NCBI RefSeq assembly: GCF_003053725.1
Contig: NZ_QAYC01000002.1
Span: forward strand, 1 to 64,000
DNA length: 64,000 bases
Origin: Rhodovulum kholense
Lineage (GTDB): Bacteria > Pseudomonadota > Alphaproteobacteria > Rhodobacterales > Rhodobacteraceae
Reading direction: 5' to 3'
The notes beneath the pieces are model-generated. The model searched no databases, was not told the origin of the DNA, and saw nothing but the letters and a program-made list of their open reading frames with translations. Of the stretch, positions 1-8,123 are shown in pieces. How positions within the stretch are numbered: the stretch's first letter is position 1; the number at the start of each line of letters is the position of its first letter. The position numbers and the translations under genes were made by a program.

Positions 1-75
1 GAAGTCCAGATCCGGGCGGCGGTCCTCAACCGCTTCACGGCGCTCGGCATCCCGCTCACCGTGGCCATGGGATAA
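1..75 (+). CDS. C-terminal end of an unidentified protein (partial)
   Basis: An open frame enters from the left edge and stops with TAA after 24 codons. The visible end reads as a short basic, then hydrophobic tail (RAAVLNRFTALGIPLTVAMG). Codon use is GC-rich like the rest of the window, so it probably belongs to the chromosomal backbone rather than to the AT-richer segment that follows. The fragment is too short for a family assignment. A tail of this kind occurs in several membrane and transport families, but I do not recognise it. Confidence 0.5.
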   Translation, partial: EVQIRAAVLNRFTALGIPLTVAMG

Positions 76-584
76 GTGTGTCCGGGGAAAGGGGAACTGC
101 GGTCGTCAGCTGATTTGCGCAACAGCGCCCCTTTCGCACCTCTACGACACCCGTGAGGGCGTCTGACATGACTGAGTTCCTCAGTAAAACGCCAATTCGC
201 TCCGCCAGTTATTTCTTTGGTTTCACTTTGGGTTGACTTGAGGCCAACTGGCAGCACCTTTTTGATTAAGAAACCACGCAAGTAAAATACATTACCATCT
301 GCGTCATTCATTTATTTGAGAGCGCAGACAAAGGTGAATACCGTCTTTCCGATGTCCGCGCAGAATTATGCATCTCGCACGCCGATTGGCGCAAATATGC
401 GCGAGCCTTTCTATACCCGCACAATTCTGAGGCCAGGAAAGCTCTAGCCGAGGTTGGTATGACCATCCGAAGCGAGGAAAGCGGGTACCAAGATGCCCGC
501 AATTCGCCCTCTCCACCTTCCGCAAGGGAGCCAAGCGTCGGAAGGTCACGCTAGGGGAGCAAAGCGACGATAGGGTTGGCAAAG
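76..584. other. AT-richer intergenic stretch with a start-less open frame
   Basis: The base composition here is clearly less GC-rich than the flanking sequence. On the plus strand the frame from 270 to 554 is open for 94 codons (contains RLSDVRAEL and DWRKYARAFLYPHN) and reads like protein, but it has no ATG or GTG near its beginning and follows a TAA at 267-269. It could be the remnant of a gene whose 5' part is lost. No tRNA, attachment-site repeat or terminator was recognised here. Confidence 0.3.
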
Positions 585-1007
585 ATGGCTGACCCTCTTC
601 CGAAGGTGCCTCGGCATCATCGGTCGGCAGCCAATCGCGCTCAACGTCGCTATGAACTCGAAGCCTTCAAGGCGGTCAACTCCGATCAACCTTGTGGCGT
701 CCACGGGTGCGACCAGCGCCGCGATGGGGCATCCACCTACTGCCACACTCACTACAACCGGTCCCGCCGGTATGGCCGGGCGGTGGGTGATTTACCGACC
801 CAAAAAGAACTCCGGGCACTCGAAGGTGCGCTGAGAGACTGGCTGTCAGCCGACCTCCTTACAACCGATGCCAGTAAGCGATCCTTTAAGCTGAACTGGG
901 GGACCGCTCGACGCCGAATTCACAACCATCCAGCCTTGGCATCCCCTCCTTCCGGCTCGAAGGAATCAGCGAGTACACACAAGCCGCTAAGGACTGGGTC
1001 ATTCTAA
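585..1007 (+). CDS. Small protein with a CxxxxC...CxxH zinc-finger-like motif
   Basis: The gene encodes 140 residues from ATG 585; a TTG at 576 would add three. The centre carries Cys37, Cys42, Cys53 and His56, followed by HYNRSRRYG. This pattern resembles the small zinc-binding module (C-x4-C ... C-x2-HY-x-R-x4-G) seen in phage HNH endonucleases and their relatives, from memory of that family. No HNH catalytic segment follows; residues 65-140 are basic and unrecognised. The AT-richer composition and the adjacent broken gene suggest a transferred element. It could be a truncated nuclease or a DNA-binding accessory protein; function is not established. Confidence 0.55.
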   Translation: MADPLPKVPRHHRSAANRAQRRYELEAFKAVNSDQPCGVHGCDQRRDGASTYCHTHYNRSRRYGRAVGDLPTQKELRALEGALRDWLSADLLTTDASKRSFKLNWGTARRRIHNHPALASPPSGSKESASTHKPLRTGSF

Positions 1008-2261
1008 GCCATTACTTCCACCGGCACCGCCTATGGCGGGGCAGGCGGTGACAGCATCACCGCCGACGCCTTTGCCGACCTGCTTTACGGCGACGATGGC
1101 AACGACACCATCGAGGGCGGTGCCTATGAAGACACGATCTTCGACGGCGCGGGCAATGACCGGCTGATCGGCGGGTCGCAGGACGATCTGCTTTATGGTG
1201 GCGAGGGCGACGACTACATCGCCTCGACCTCGGACAACGCCACCATCTTCGGCGGCGACGGCAACGATACGATCCATGCCCAGTATGGCGGCGCGTTCGT
1301 CGATGCGGGCGCGGGAGACGACCAGATCTTTCTGGCGGCTATTCGGGCTCGGCGAAGTACATCGCCTACGGCCATGGCGCGGGCACCAACCACGTGCAGG
1401 ATTTCAACCCGGATATCGACTATCTGTATCTGGGCGACATGAGCCCCGACGATCTGGTCTTTACCGCCACGGCAGACCCGAAGATCTGGGAGGTGACCAT
1501 CGCGGGCGGCGACCCCGCCGACAAGATGGTGCTGGACTTGACCTATCGCTGGAGCGACGCCATCACCGCCGCCGACCTTCGGGCCCGCGCTTGGCAGCGG
1601 CACGTATACCGCCCCGGAGGATCTCAGCGTGGCGTGCTTTACGGCCGGTTCGCGGATCGCGCCCCCCGAGGGCCCGCAGCCCCTGACCGAACTGAGGCCC
1701 GGCGATCTGGTCCTGACCCTCGATCGGGGTCCGTGCCCGGTCAGGGACGTGCTGACGACCGATCTCGACCACGCGACGCTGGCGCGGCGGCCGGAACTGC
1801 GCCCGGTCGTGGTGGATCCCTCGGCGCTTGGACCCGGACGACCCGACCGCCGGATGCACCTGTCGCCCCAGCCTTGGGTGCTGATGCAGGCCGACGGGCG
1901 GGAGGTTCTGGTCCACGCCCGCCATCTGGCCGAAGAACTGGGCCTGGCCCGTATCCAGAACCGGCGCCCCAACCCGCTGCACTATATCCACCTTCTGATG
2001 GCCCCCCATGCCCTGGTGCAGGTCGATGGCGTCTGGAGCGAGAGCTTCCATGCCGGTCCCGAGATGCTGCGGATGCCCGGCCTCGCGCGCAGGCTCGGGG
2101 CAAAGGGACTGGTCGCGCCCTGCTCGGCGCGGGTCCGGCCGCTTCTGCCCCGGGCCGATCTGCGCCGCGCCGATGCCGTGACCCCCTGCGACCGATCTGA
2201 GGCGGGGCAAGACCCGAGGCCGCCTGTTGCGGGCCATGATCGTCAAGCGTCGCCCGGCTGA
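1008..2261 (+). pseudogene. Decayed RTX/Hint-domain protein, 5'-truncated, two frameshifts
   Basis: Three consecutive segments in two frames together read as a secreted calcium-binding protein. From 1014 to about 1335 there are GGxGxDxx-type beta-roll repeats (GGAGGDSI, YGDDGNDTI, YGGEGDDYI, GGDGNDTI). From about 1337 to 1579 the continuation (AKYIAYGHGAGTNHVQDFNPDIDYLYLGD, split by me as AKYIAYGHGAG and HVQDFNPDIDYL) is in a shifted frame. From about 1578 the first frame resumes and runs into a Hint domain beginning VACFTAGSRI, with the expected nucleophilic Cys and LTELRPGDLVLTLD. No start codon precedes the repeats because the frame is closed by the TAA at 1005. The family usually has a longer N-terminus. 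The indels may be real decay or sequencing errors. Confidence 0.75.
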
Positions 2262-2279
2262 GGGCGGCTCAACGGCCGG

Positions 2280-2474
2280 TCAGATCGTGGCGGCTGAATA
2301 GCCCGCGCCTTCGATCGCGGCCGCGATCTCGGCCTCGGGCAGCGCGGTTTTGGTCTCGACCGTATGGGCTCCCAGATCGCAGGAAATCTCGGCCGACGGG
2401 TCGCGCTGAAGAATGGCCTTCTCGATGGCGGCGGTGCAATGGCCGCAGGTCATGTCGGGCACGCTGAATTTCAT
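2280..2474 (-). CDS. Heavy-metal-associated domain protein, CopZ-like copper chaperone
   Basis: This 64-residue protein is a single HMA domain. The metal-binding loop MTCGHC supplies Cys10 and Cys13, which in this family bind Cu(I) or another soft metal in the cytoplasm and hand it to a P-type ATPase or regulator. Length (about 65 residues) and the conserved GY near the end (EGAGYSA) fit free-standing chaperones. No copper ATPase or CueR gene is adjacent, so the partner cannot be inferred. Upstream of the start is an AGGAGGAT-like ribosome site on the minus strand. The exact metal is inferred from the family. Confidence 0.88.
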   Translation of the reverse strand: MKFSVPDMTCGHCTAAIEKAILQRDPSAEISCDLGAHTVETKTALPEAEIAAAIEGAGYSAATI

Positions 2475-2673
2475 CTGAGAATCCTCCTGAGATCCGGAAT
2501 TTCCCCCGTCATGCAGCTTCCAGCCGCAGGAAGGTCAAGCCCCGAATTGACCCTGACGCGGATCGCGCCCGGCCCCTGCCGCCGGGACTGGACATCGCGG
2601 CGGTCGGCCACATTTTGATCAAGGCGGCCGCGGGACGCCTTGCGCCACTTGCAGGACCGTCAGGAGACCCGAC

Positions 2674-3639
2674 ATGAGCTGGAACCCGACCCAGGACCCC
2701 GAAAGCGGCGCGACCGGCTGCGCCGCGCTGGAAACCCTCATCATTCCGCGCGCCCGCGACATCGGCGGCTTCGAGGTGCGCCGCGCACTGCCCTCGCCAA
2801 AGCGGCAGATGGTCGGCCCGTTCATCTTCTTCGACCAGATGGGCCCTGCCGAATTCCTCACCGCGGGCGGGATCGACGTGCGCCCGCACCCGCATATCGG
2901 GCTTGGGACCGTGACCTATCTGTATCGCGGCGAATTCGAACACCGCGACAGCATCGGCAGCCATCAGATGATCTATCCGGGCGAGGTGAACTGGATGGTC
3001 GCGGGCCGCGGCGTGACCCATTCCGAACGGACGAGCGCAGCCACGCGCGGCACCCGGCACAGCCTGTTCGGCATCCAGACCTGGATCGCCCTGCCCGAGG
3101 ATCGCGAAGAGACCGAGCCGTCTTTCGAACATCACGGCAAGGACGCGCTGCCGGTGATCGAGGCGGGCGGCGCCGAGGCGCGGCTGATCCTCGGCCGGGC
3201 CTATGGCGCCGAGAGCCCGGTGACGCTGCCGTCGGAAACCTTCTATCTCGACGTCGTGCTGGCCCCCGGCGCGCGCTTTCCTCTGCCCGACGATCACGAG
3301 GATCGCGGCATTCATGTCGCCGAGGGCGCGATCGAGGTGGCGGGCGATTGGTTCGAGGCCGGGCGCATGATGATCTTCCGCCCCGGCGACGCGATTTCCG
3401 TGACAGCCGGGCCAGAGGGCGCGCGGCTGATGGCGCTGGGCGGCGCGACGCTGAAGGGGCCGCGCTATATCTGGTGGAACTTCGTCTCGTCCTCGAAGGA
3501 CCGCATCGCCCAGGCCCGGGCCGACTGGCAGGCCGCCGACTGGGCCAATGGCCCGTTCCACCTGCCCCCGGGGGACGAGGCCGAATTCATCCCGATCCCG
3601 CCCGAACTGGACCGGACCCGCCCGCGCGACTGGAAATAA
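2674..3639 (+). CDS. Pirin family protein
   Basis: The 321-residue protein is a bicupin of the pirin family. The N-terminal cupin has the metal-ligand set His72 and His74 (in HPHIGLGT) and His116 with Glu118 (in VTHSER), matching the pirin iron site, so a bound Fe is expected. The family includes quercetinase-like enzymes and regulators, so the substrate is not predictable. The C-terminal cupin lacks an obvious ligand set, as is usual. It stands alone between a chaperone gene on the other strand and the convergent benE gene, which ends eight bases away. Confidence 0.9.
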   Translation: MSWNPTQDPESGATGCAALETLIIPRARDIGGFEVRRALPSPKRQMVGPFIFFDQMGPAEFLTAGGIDVRPHPHIGLGTVTYLYRGEFEHRDSIGSHQMIYPGEVNWMVAGRGVTHSERTSAATRGTRHSLFGIQTWIALPEDREETEPSFEHHGKDALPVIEAGGAEARLILGRAYGAESPVTLPSETFYLDVVLAPGARFPLPDDHEDRGIHVAEGAIEVAGDWFEAGRMMIFRPGDAISVTAGPEGARLMALGGATLKGPRYIWWNFVSSSKDRIAQARADWQAADWANGPFHLPPGDEAEFIPIPPELDRTRPRDWK

Positions 3640-3647
3640 ATGCGCGC

Positions 3648-4841
3648 TCAGGCCGGGCGCCGATCCGGCGCTGGCGCCCGGGCGCGGCGCGGCGCCAGCA
3701 CCGCCCCGGTGCCGATGCCCAGCAAGAGCGCCCAGAACGGCGCGCCGATGCCCAGAAAGCCGATCCCCGACACCGTGGTCATGAAGGTCACCAGCGCCGC
3801 CTCGCGCCGCTCGGGCGCCGCCAGCGCCGCATGCAGGCTGGTGCCGATGGTGTTCAGCAGGGCCAGCCCGGCCACGGTGACCACCAGCGCCTTCGGCGCG
3901 ATCAGGAAGAGACTGATCACCGCCGCCCCCATCAGTCCGACGAAGCAGTAGAGAAGCCCCGCGACCACCACCGCCCGGTAGCGGGTGTCGGGGTCGTCGT
4001 CCGCCTCGGGCCCGGCGCAGATCGCCGCAGTGATGGCCGCCAGGTTGAACGCATAGCCCCCGAAGGGCGCCAGCAGCAGCGTCGTCACCCCGGTCACCGT
4101 CACGCAGGCCGAAACCGGCGGCACGTAGCCCGCCGCCCTCAGCGTCACGATGCCGGGGGTGTTCTGCGAGGCCATGGTGACGATGAAGAGCGGCAGGCCC
4201 ACCCCGATCAGCACCGGCAGCGACAGCGCGGGCATCACGAAGACCGGGCGCGCCAGCGACAGATCGACCGCCGCGCCGCTGTCGAAGGCGCCGGTCACGG
4301 CACAGAAGAGGCAGCCCGCCAGCAAGACCGCCGGGATCGCAAAGCGCGGCAAAAGACGCCGCCCGGCCAGATAAACCGCGCCCATGACCGCAACCAGCGG
4401 CAGGTTGTCCTCGGTCGAGGCGAAGATGCCCAGCCCGAACTGGAAGAGGATGCCCGCCAGCATCGCATTGCCGATGGCGTCGGGGATAAGATGCGACAGC
4501 TTCTCGAACCAGCCGGTCAGCCCGGTCAGCGTCAGCAAGAGCCCGCAGAAGACGAAGGCGCCGATGGCCTCGTTCACCGGCACGCCGTCGAGGCTGATCA
4601 CCAGAAGCGCCGCGCCCGGCGTCGACCAGGCGGTCAGGATCGGCATCCGGTAGCGCAGCGACAGGATCAGGCCGCTGATCCCCATCCCGAGCCCCAGCGC
4701 CAGCATCCAGCTGTTGGCCTGCGCCTGGCTGGCGCCCAGCACGTCGATGGCCTGAAAGATGATCGCGACGCTGCTGGTATAGCCCAAGAGGACCGCGATG
4801 AAGCCCGCGACCAGATGCGAGAGTTTCAGCCCGAAAATCAT
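3648..4841 (-). CDS. benE: BenE family benzoate/H+ symporter-like transporter
   Basis: The gene encodes 397 residues from the ATG at 4841, which is preceded by an AGGAAAGG ribosome site; an upstream extension of the frame is not needed. The protein is an inner-membrane carrier with about 11-12 hydrophobic segments and the BenE signature regions (GLKLSHLVAGFIAVLLGYTS at the N-terminus and a TPGIVTLRAAGY loop). The family takes up benzoate or related compounds with protons. It is divergent from an XRE-cupin regulator (4949), an arrangement typical for BenE paralogues outside benzoate clusters. No benzoate degradation genes are nearby, so the substrate is uncertain. Confidence 0.88.
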   Translation of the reverse strand: MIFGLKLSHLVAGFIAVLLGYTSSVAIIFQAIDVLGASQAQANSWMLALGLGMGISGLILSLRYRMPILTAWSTPGAALLVISLDGVPVNEAIGAFVFCGLLLTLTGLTGWFEKLSHLIPDAIGNAMLAGILFQFGLGIFASTEDNLPLVAVMGAVYLAGRRLLPRFAIPAVLLAGCLFCAVTGAFDSGAAVDLSLARPVFVMPALSLPVLIGVGLPLFIVTMASQNTPGIVTLRAAGYVPPVSACVTVTGVTTLLLAPFGGYAFNLAAITAAICAGPEADDDPDTRYRAVVVAGLLYCFVGLMGAAVISLFLIAPKALVVTVAGLALLNTIGTSLHAALAAPERREAALVTFMTTVSGIGFLGIGAPFWALLLGIGTGAVLAPRRARAPAPDRRPA

Positions 4842-4904
4842 TCCGCTCGTGCCTTTCCTGTGCCCCGGGGCTAGGACTGTGACGGAAGAGGCCCGGGTTC
4901 GGCG

Positions 4905-4928
4905 GTTATAACGGCCGGACGCTATAAC
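4905..4928. promoter_or_regulatory. Candidate operator between benE and the XRE-cupin gene
   Basis: Two related eight-base sites, GTTATAAC at 4905-4912 (a perfect palindrome) and GCTATAAC at 4921-4928, lie 16 bases apart in the 107-base gap between the divergent genes. Such spaced sites fit binding by the adjacent XRE-family dimer on both promoters. The TATAAC cores could also serve as -10 elements, so operator and promoter may overlap. Inference from position and symmetry only. Confidence 0.45.
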
Positions 4929-4948
4929 GCACAAGAGCCGCGACAGGG

Positions 4949-5524
4949 ATGACAGAGACGACGATCCGGATCCATCTCAGGGCCGCCCGCGCCCGGGCGG
5001 GGCTGAGCCTTGCGCAGGCCGCCGAGCTGACCGGGGTCAGCAAGGCCATGCTGGGTCAGATCGAACGCGGCGAATCGAGCCCCACCATCGCCACGCTCTG
5101 GAAGCTGGCGCGCGGCTTCCAGCTGCCCCTGACCGCGCTGATCGAGGATCTGGCGCAGACCACGGGCACCTTCACGCCCGCCGCGGCCCGGCCCATGCGC
5201 TTCGAGGGCAGCATCGCCATGCGCACGATCTTTCCCTTCGACCCCGTCTTCGGGTCAGAGACCTTTCTGGTGACGCTCGACCCCGGCCAGGTCCACCTGT
5301 CGGCCGCGCATGATACCGGCGTGGTCGAGGATATCTTTGTCACGGAAGGCGCGGTCGAAGTGCTGCTGGACGACCTCTGGAAGCCCTGCCGGGCAGGCGA
5401 CGGGCTGCGCTTTCCGGCCGACCGGGCGCATGGCTACCGCAATCCGGCCGAAAGCCCGGCCGCATTCCACAATACCCTGCACTATCCCAGAACCGCGCTG
5501 TTCGGACCGCCCGAAGACGCCTGA
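4949..5524 (+). CDS. XRE family transcriptional regulator with cupin domain
   Basis: The 191-residue protein has an N-terminal helix-turn-helix of the XRE/Cro type (about residues 8-65, with LSLAQAAELTGVSKAMLGQIE as its recognition region, here cited only as a whole) and a C-terminal cupin (about 110-185) expected to bind a small ligand. Regulators of this build commonly control an adjacent transporter. The divergent BenE transporter gene and the palindromic sites in the shared gap suggest that it controls that gene and itself. The ligand is unknown. Confidence 0.88.
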   Translation: MTETTIRIHLRAARARAGLSLAQAAELTGVSKAMLGQIERGESSPTIATLWKLARGFQLPLTALIEDLAQTTGTFTPAAARPMRFEGSIAMRTIFPFDPVFGSETFLVTLDPGQVHLSAAHDTGVVEDIFVTEGAVEVLLDDLWKPCRAGDGLRFPADRAHGYRNPAESPAAFHNTLHYPRTALFGPPEDA

Positions 5525-5552
5525 CTGAAGGGCGCGGCGCCTGACGCCAAAA

Positions 5553-5577
5553 CGGCGGCCCCTTTTCGGGGCCGCCG
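5553..5577. terminator. Bidirectional hairpin terminator
   Basis: A perfect 10-base-pair stem (CGGCGGCCCC with GGGGCCGCCG) closes a five-base loop, TTTTC. It lies between the convergent XRE-cupin and nitroreductase genes and is flanked by AAAA on the left, giving a short U-run for minus-strand transcripts. Confidence 0.75.
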
Positions 5578-5607
5578 CATCGTGCCTGACAGGATCGACC
5601 TGCCGGA

Positions 5608-6210
5608 TTACTTGCCGAGAGTGATGAAGCGGGTGTCATCCTCGATGAAGGTCTTGGGACCGATTTCGCCCGCATGGGACCCGAAGGGCATCTGGGCGAT
5701 CAGCTTCCAGCTGGAGGGCACGCCAAAGGCCTCGGCCAGCGCAGCATCGGCCACCGGGTTGTAGTGCTGAAGGCTCGCGCCGATGCCTTCTTCGGCCAGA
5801 GCGGTCCAGACCGCCAGCTGCGCCATCCCGGCGGAATGGTTCGCAAACCCCGGGAACGCATCGGCATAAAGCGGGAACTGCTCCTGCAGGCCGCGGATCG
5901 TGTCCTGATCCTCGTAGAACAGCACCGTGCCCGCGCCGGCGGCAAATCCGGCCATCTTGGCGGCGGTCGGCGCGAAGGCGTCCTCGGGAACGATCTTGCG
6001 CAGCTCGGCCTCGATCAGCGACCAGACCTTCTCGCTTTCAGCGCCGAACAGGATGACCGCCCGCGAACTTTGCGAGTTGAACGAGGAGGGCGCGTGACGG
6101 ATCGCCGCCTTGATCAACTCTTCGACTGCATCGGTCGGGATCGGGAGGGTCTTGCCAAGAGCATATTGGGTTCGGCGTTTGGACAGCAGGTCGAGCGTCT
6201 TGTTGGACAT
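5608..6210 (-). CDS. Nitroreductase family protein (YdgI/Frm2-like)
   Basis: The 200-residue protein has the nitroreductase fold: an N-terminal SKRRTQYAL segment followed by HAPSSFNSQSSR, which forms part of the FMN phosphate site, and a C-terminal IAQMPFG segment. Members use NAD(P)H and FMN to reduce nitroaromatics, quinones or fatty-acid-derived substrates. The absence of Cys-rich or extra domains and the length fit the small Frm2/HBN1-type branch that also includes bacterial oxidative-stress proteins. It is a single-gene unit with a GGGGGATCTCC region before the start and a shared terminator behind it. The physiological substrate is not evident. Confidence 0.88.
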   Translation of the reverse strand: MSNKTLDLLSKRRTQYALGKTLPIPTDAVEELIKAAIRHAPSSFNSQSSRAVILFGAESEKVWSLIEAELRKIVPEDAFAPTAAKMAGFAAGAGTVLFYEDQDTIRGLQEQFPLYADAFPGFANHSAGMAQLAVWTALAEEGIGASLQHYNPVADAALAEAFGVPSSWKLIAQMPFGSHAGEIGPKTFIEDDTRFITLGK

Positions 6211-6437
6211 GGGGGATCTCCTGAGGGGGGAATGGGTTCGAGCCTATGTATTCGCGAACGCAAACCTGCTTCAATGGCAACCGCTGTTCCATTGCGCACA
6301 GAGGGCGTGCTTTACCGGGCGGGAAGACCGGCGCGGGGCTCTTGACAGGCGACATCGCCTCTCCCTGCCCGGAACTCTGCGGACTGGCGGTCGCCTCGGG
6401 GCCCGTTACGCGTGTCCGACAGGGTCCGCCTGATGGC

Positions 6438-7772
6438 CTAAAGCAGCCGACGCAGCAGCCAGACCGGCCCGGCGACAAGGCCAAGCAGCAGTGCCGCCTC
6501 GGTCGGACGTCCCTCGGCCAGGAGCGCCATGCCACCAGCGGCCAGTGCCGCCAGGGTCAGCGTCGGGGCCCTGCGCCACCGCAGCGCCAGCGCCCCGGCC
6601 AGCGCCAGCGCCACCAGACCGAGGGCCATGGCCAGCGGCCGCGCCATCGCCCTCAGTTCCGGCGGCACGGCGATCTCGGGTCCGAGGGGGCCCAGAAGGC
6701 CCGACAGCAGCAGACCGCCGCCCGCCGCTACGACAAGACCCGCCACGATGGCGGGAGCGGCGGGCCGCAGGCGCGCGCCGACCCGCCGCGCGGTCCGGGC
6801 GAGCACGGCGCGGTTGGTGCGCAACTCGAACACCCCGGCCGCGACAAGGGCCGCCAGGAACGGAAAAAGCGTATAGACCGCGCGATAGAGGATCAGCGCG
6901 GCCAGCGCATCGGCCCGGCCATGCGCCCCGGTCGCGGTCAGGATCGTGGCCTCGAAAACACCAAGGCCGCCCGGCGAATGGCTGAGAATCCCCAGACTGA
7001 TGGCAATGCCGAAGACCGCCAGGAATTCGAGAAAGCCGATCGATAGGTCGGACGGGTAAAGCACGTGCAGCACCAGCCCCGACGCGACCAGATCGAACAC
7101 CACCGCACCCGTCAGCGCCACCGCCGTGCCGAAACCGGGCATCGGAATGCGCCGCCCGAAGACCTGGACCGGGCGGCCTGCGCGCAGGCGGATCGCCCCC
7201 CAAATCAGCGCCGTCAGGGCCAGGAGCGACAGACCGATCACGGTCTGCAGCAGCGGCGAAAGCGGCAGAACGCCCTCGATACTGGCCGGATGCACGGCAA
7301 GGACCGCGCCATAAAGCACCAGCGCCCCAAGCGAATAAGCAAGGCTGTTATGGGCAAACAGCACCGCCACCTGCGAGGCGCCCAGCCCGAAGACCGAATA
7401 GGCCCGGTAGCGGACCCCGACGCCGGTCACATAGGCGGCGCCCAGAAGGTTCGAGACCGCCGTCGCCGCCGCCCCGGTGGCCACCGACACCCGCCCCGGC
7501 ACCCGACCCGGCGCGATCTCTTTCAGGCACAGCAGATCGAGCGCCCCGATAAAGACGAAACTGACGAGCGTTCCCAGCACCGCAAGCGCGATCTGCGTCC
7601 GCGTCACGGCCTGCAAGCCATCGGTGATCTCGGAAAACTCGATCTGGTGCGTGGCATCGCGCAGCAGCCAGACCGCGATACCGATGAAGGCCGCGGTCAG
7701 CAGCAGGCGGCCCGCGCGCGCCAGTTTCCCGCGCGGGGCCGGATCGGGCCGGCTTGTCATGCGCTCTGTCAC
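6438..7772 (-). CDS. Lysylphosphatidylglycerol synthase-type integral membrane protein (UPF0104)
   Basis: The 444-residue protein starts at GTG 7772 with a GAGGGAG ribosome site about six bases upstream; an ATG four codons later is the alternative. It is strongly hydrophobic with at least ten transmembrane segments and resembles the flippase half of MprF (TGVGVRYRAYSVFGL, then HSPGGLGVFEATIL). The cytoplasmic aminoacyl-transferase half of MprF is missing, so lipid lysylation cannot be assumed; transport of a lipid or polyprenyl-linked compound is more likely. No tRNA-dependent transferase is adjacent. It is monocistronic as far as visible. Confidence 0.85.
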   Translation of the reverse strand: MTERMTSRPDPAPRGKLARAGRLLLTAAFIGIAVWLLRDATHQIEFSEITDGLQAVTRTQIALAVLGTLVSFVFIGALDLLCLKEIAPGRVPGRVSVATGAAATAVSNLLGAAYVTGVGVRYRAYSVFGLGASQVAVLFAHNSLAYSLGALVLYGAVLAVHPASIEGVLPLSPLLQTVIGLSLLALTALIWGAIRLRAGRPVQVFGRRIPMPGFGTAVALTGAVVFDLVASGLVLHVLYPSDLSIGFLEFLAVFGIAISLGILSHSPGGLGVFEATILTATGAHGRADALAALILYRAVYTLFPFLAALVAAGVFELRTNRAVLARTARRVGARLRPAAPAIVAGLVVAAGGGLLLSGLLGPLGPEIAVPPELRAMARPLAMALGLVALALAGALALRWRRAPTLTLAALAAGGMALLAEGRPTEAALLLGLVAGPVWLLRRLL

Positions 7773-8123
7773 CCGCGCTCCCTCGTTCTCGTCTCACTGG
7801 CCTCAGAGCGGCCGGGCCCATCCCTTTTCGCCCCCGGACCGAAGGCCGGACCGGTCGCGGCAAGGCTGTCTGCGGCGCACTATGACATGCACCGGTTTCG
7901 GGGCGTCTCAACCCCTGTTGCGTCATTCCCGGGTGATGGCGAAAGGAAAAACACCCCCTGACCGGGCACGGCCTCTCCCCGCCCCCGCGCCCGTCCCGGC
8001 GGGCGGCTTTGTTCCCGTGAATTTTCGGGCTGGACCAGCACGCGGCAAACCGCCACTGACATTTCCTCTTGCATCGCCCCATATCCAGTCCGAAACCCCC
8101 GCTATCAGTCAGAGAGGTGCAAC
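7773..8123. other. Intergenic stretch with no recognisable gene
   Basis: This 351-base gap separates two divergent genes and must hold both promoters. The short open frames within it have no ribosome sites and no protein-like composition. A GAGAGGTG ribosome site lies directly before the gene at 8124. No clear -35/-10 pair, riboswitch or repeat was recognised. Confidence 0.4.

Noticed and set aside
2640-4874. Plus-strand frame of 744 codons over pirin and benE
   Set aside because: It covers the pirin gene in another frame and then the antisense of benE. Its composition is Arg/Gly/Pro-rich and matches no family, as expected for a shadow in GC-rich DNA.
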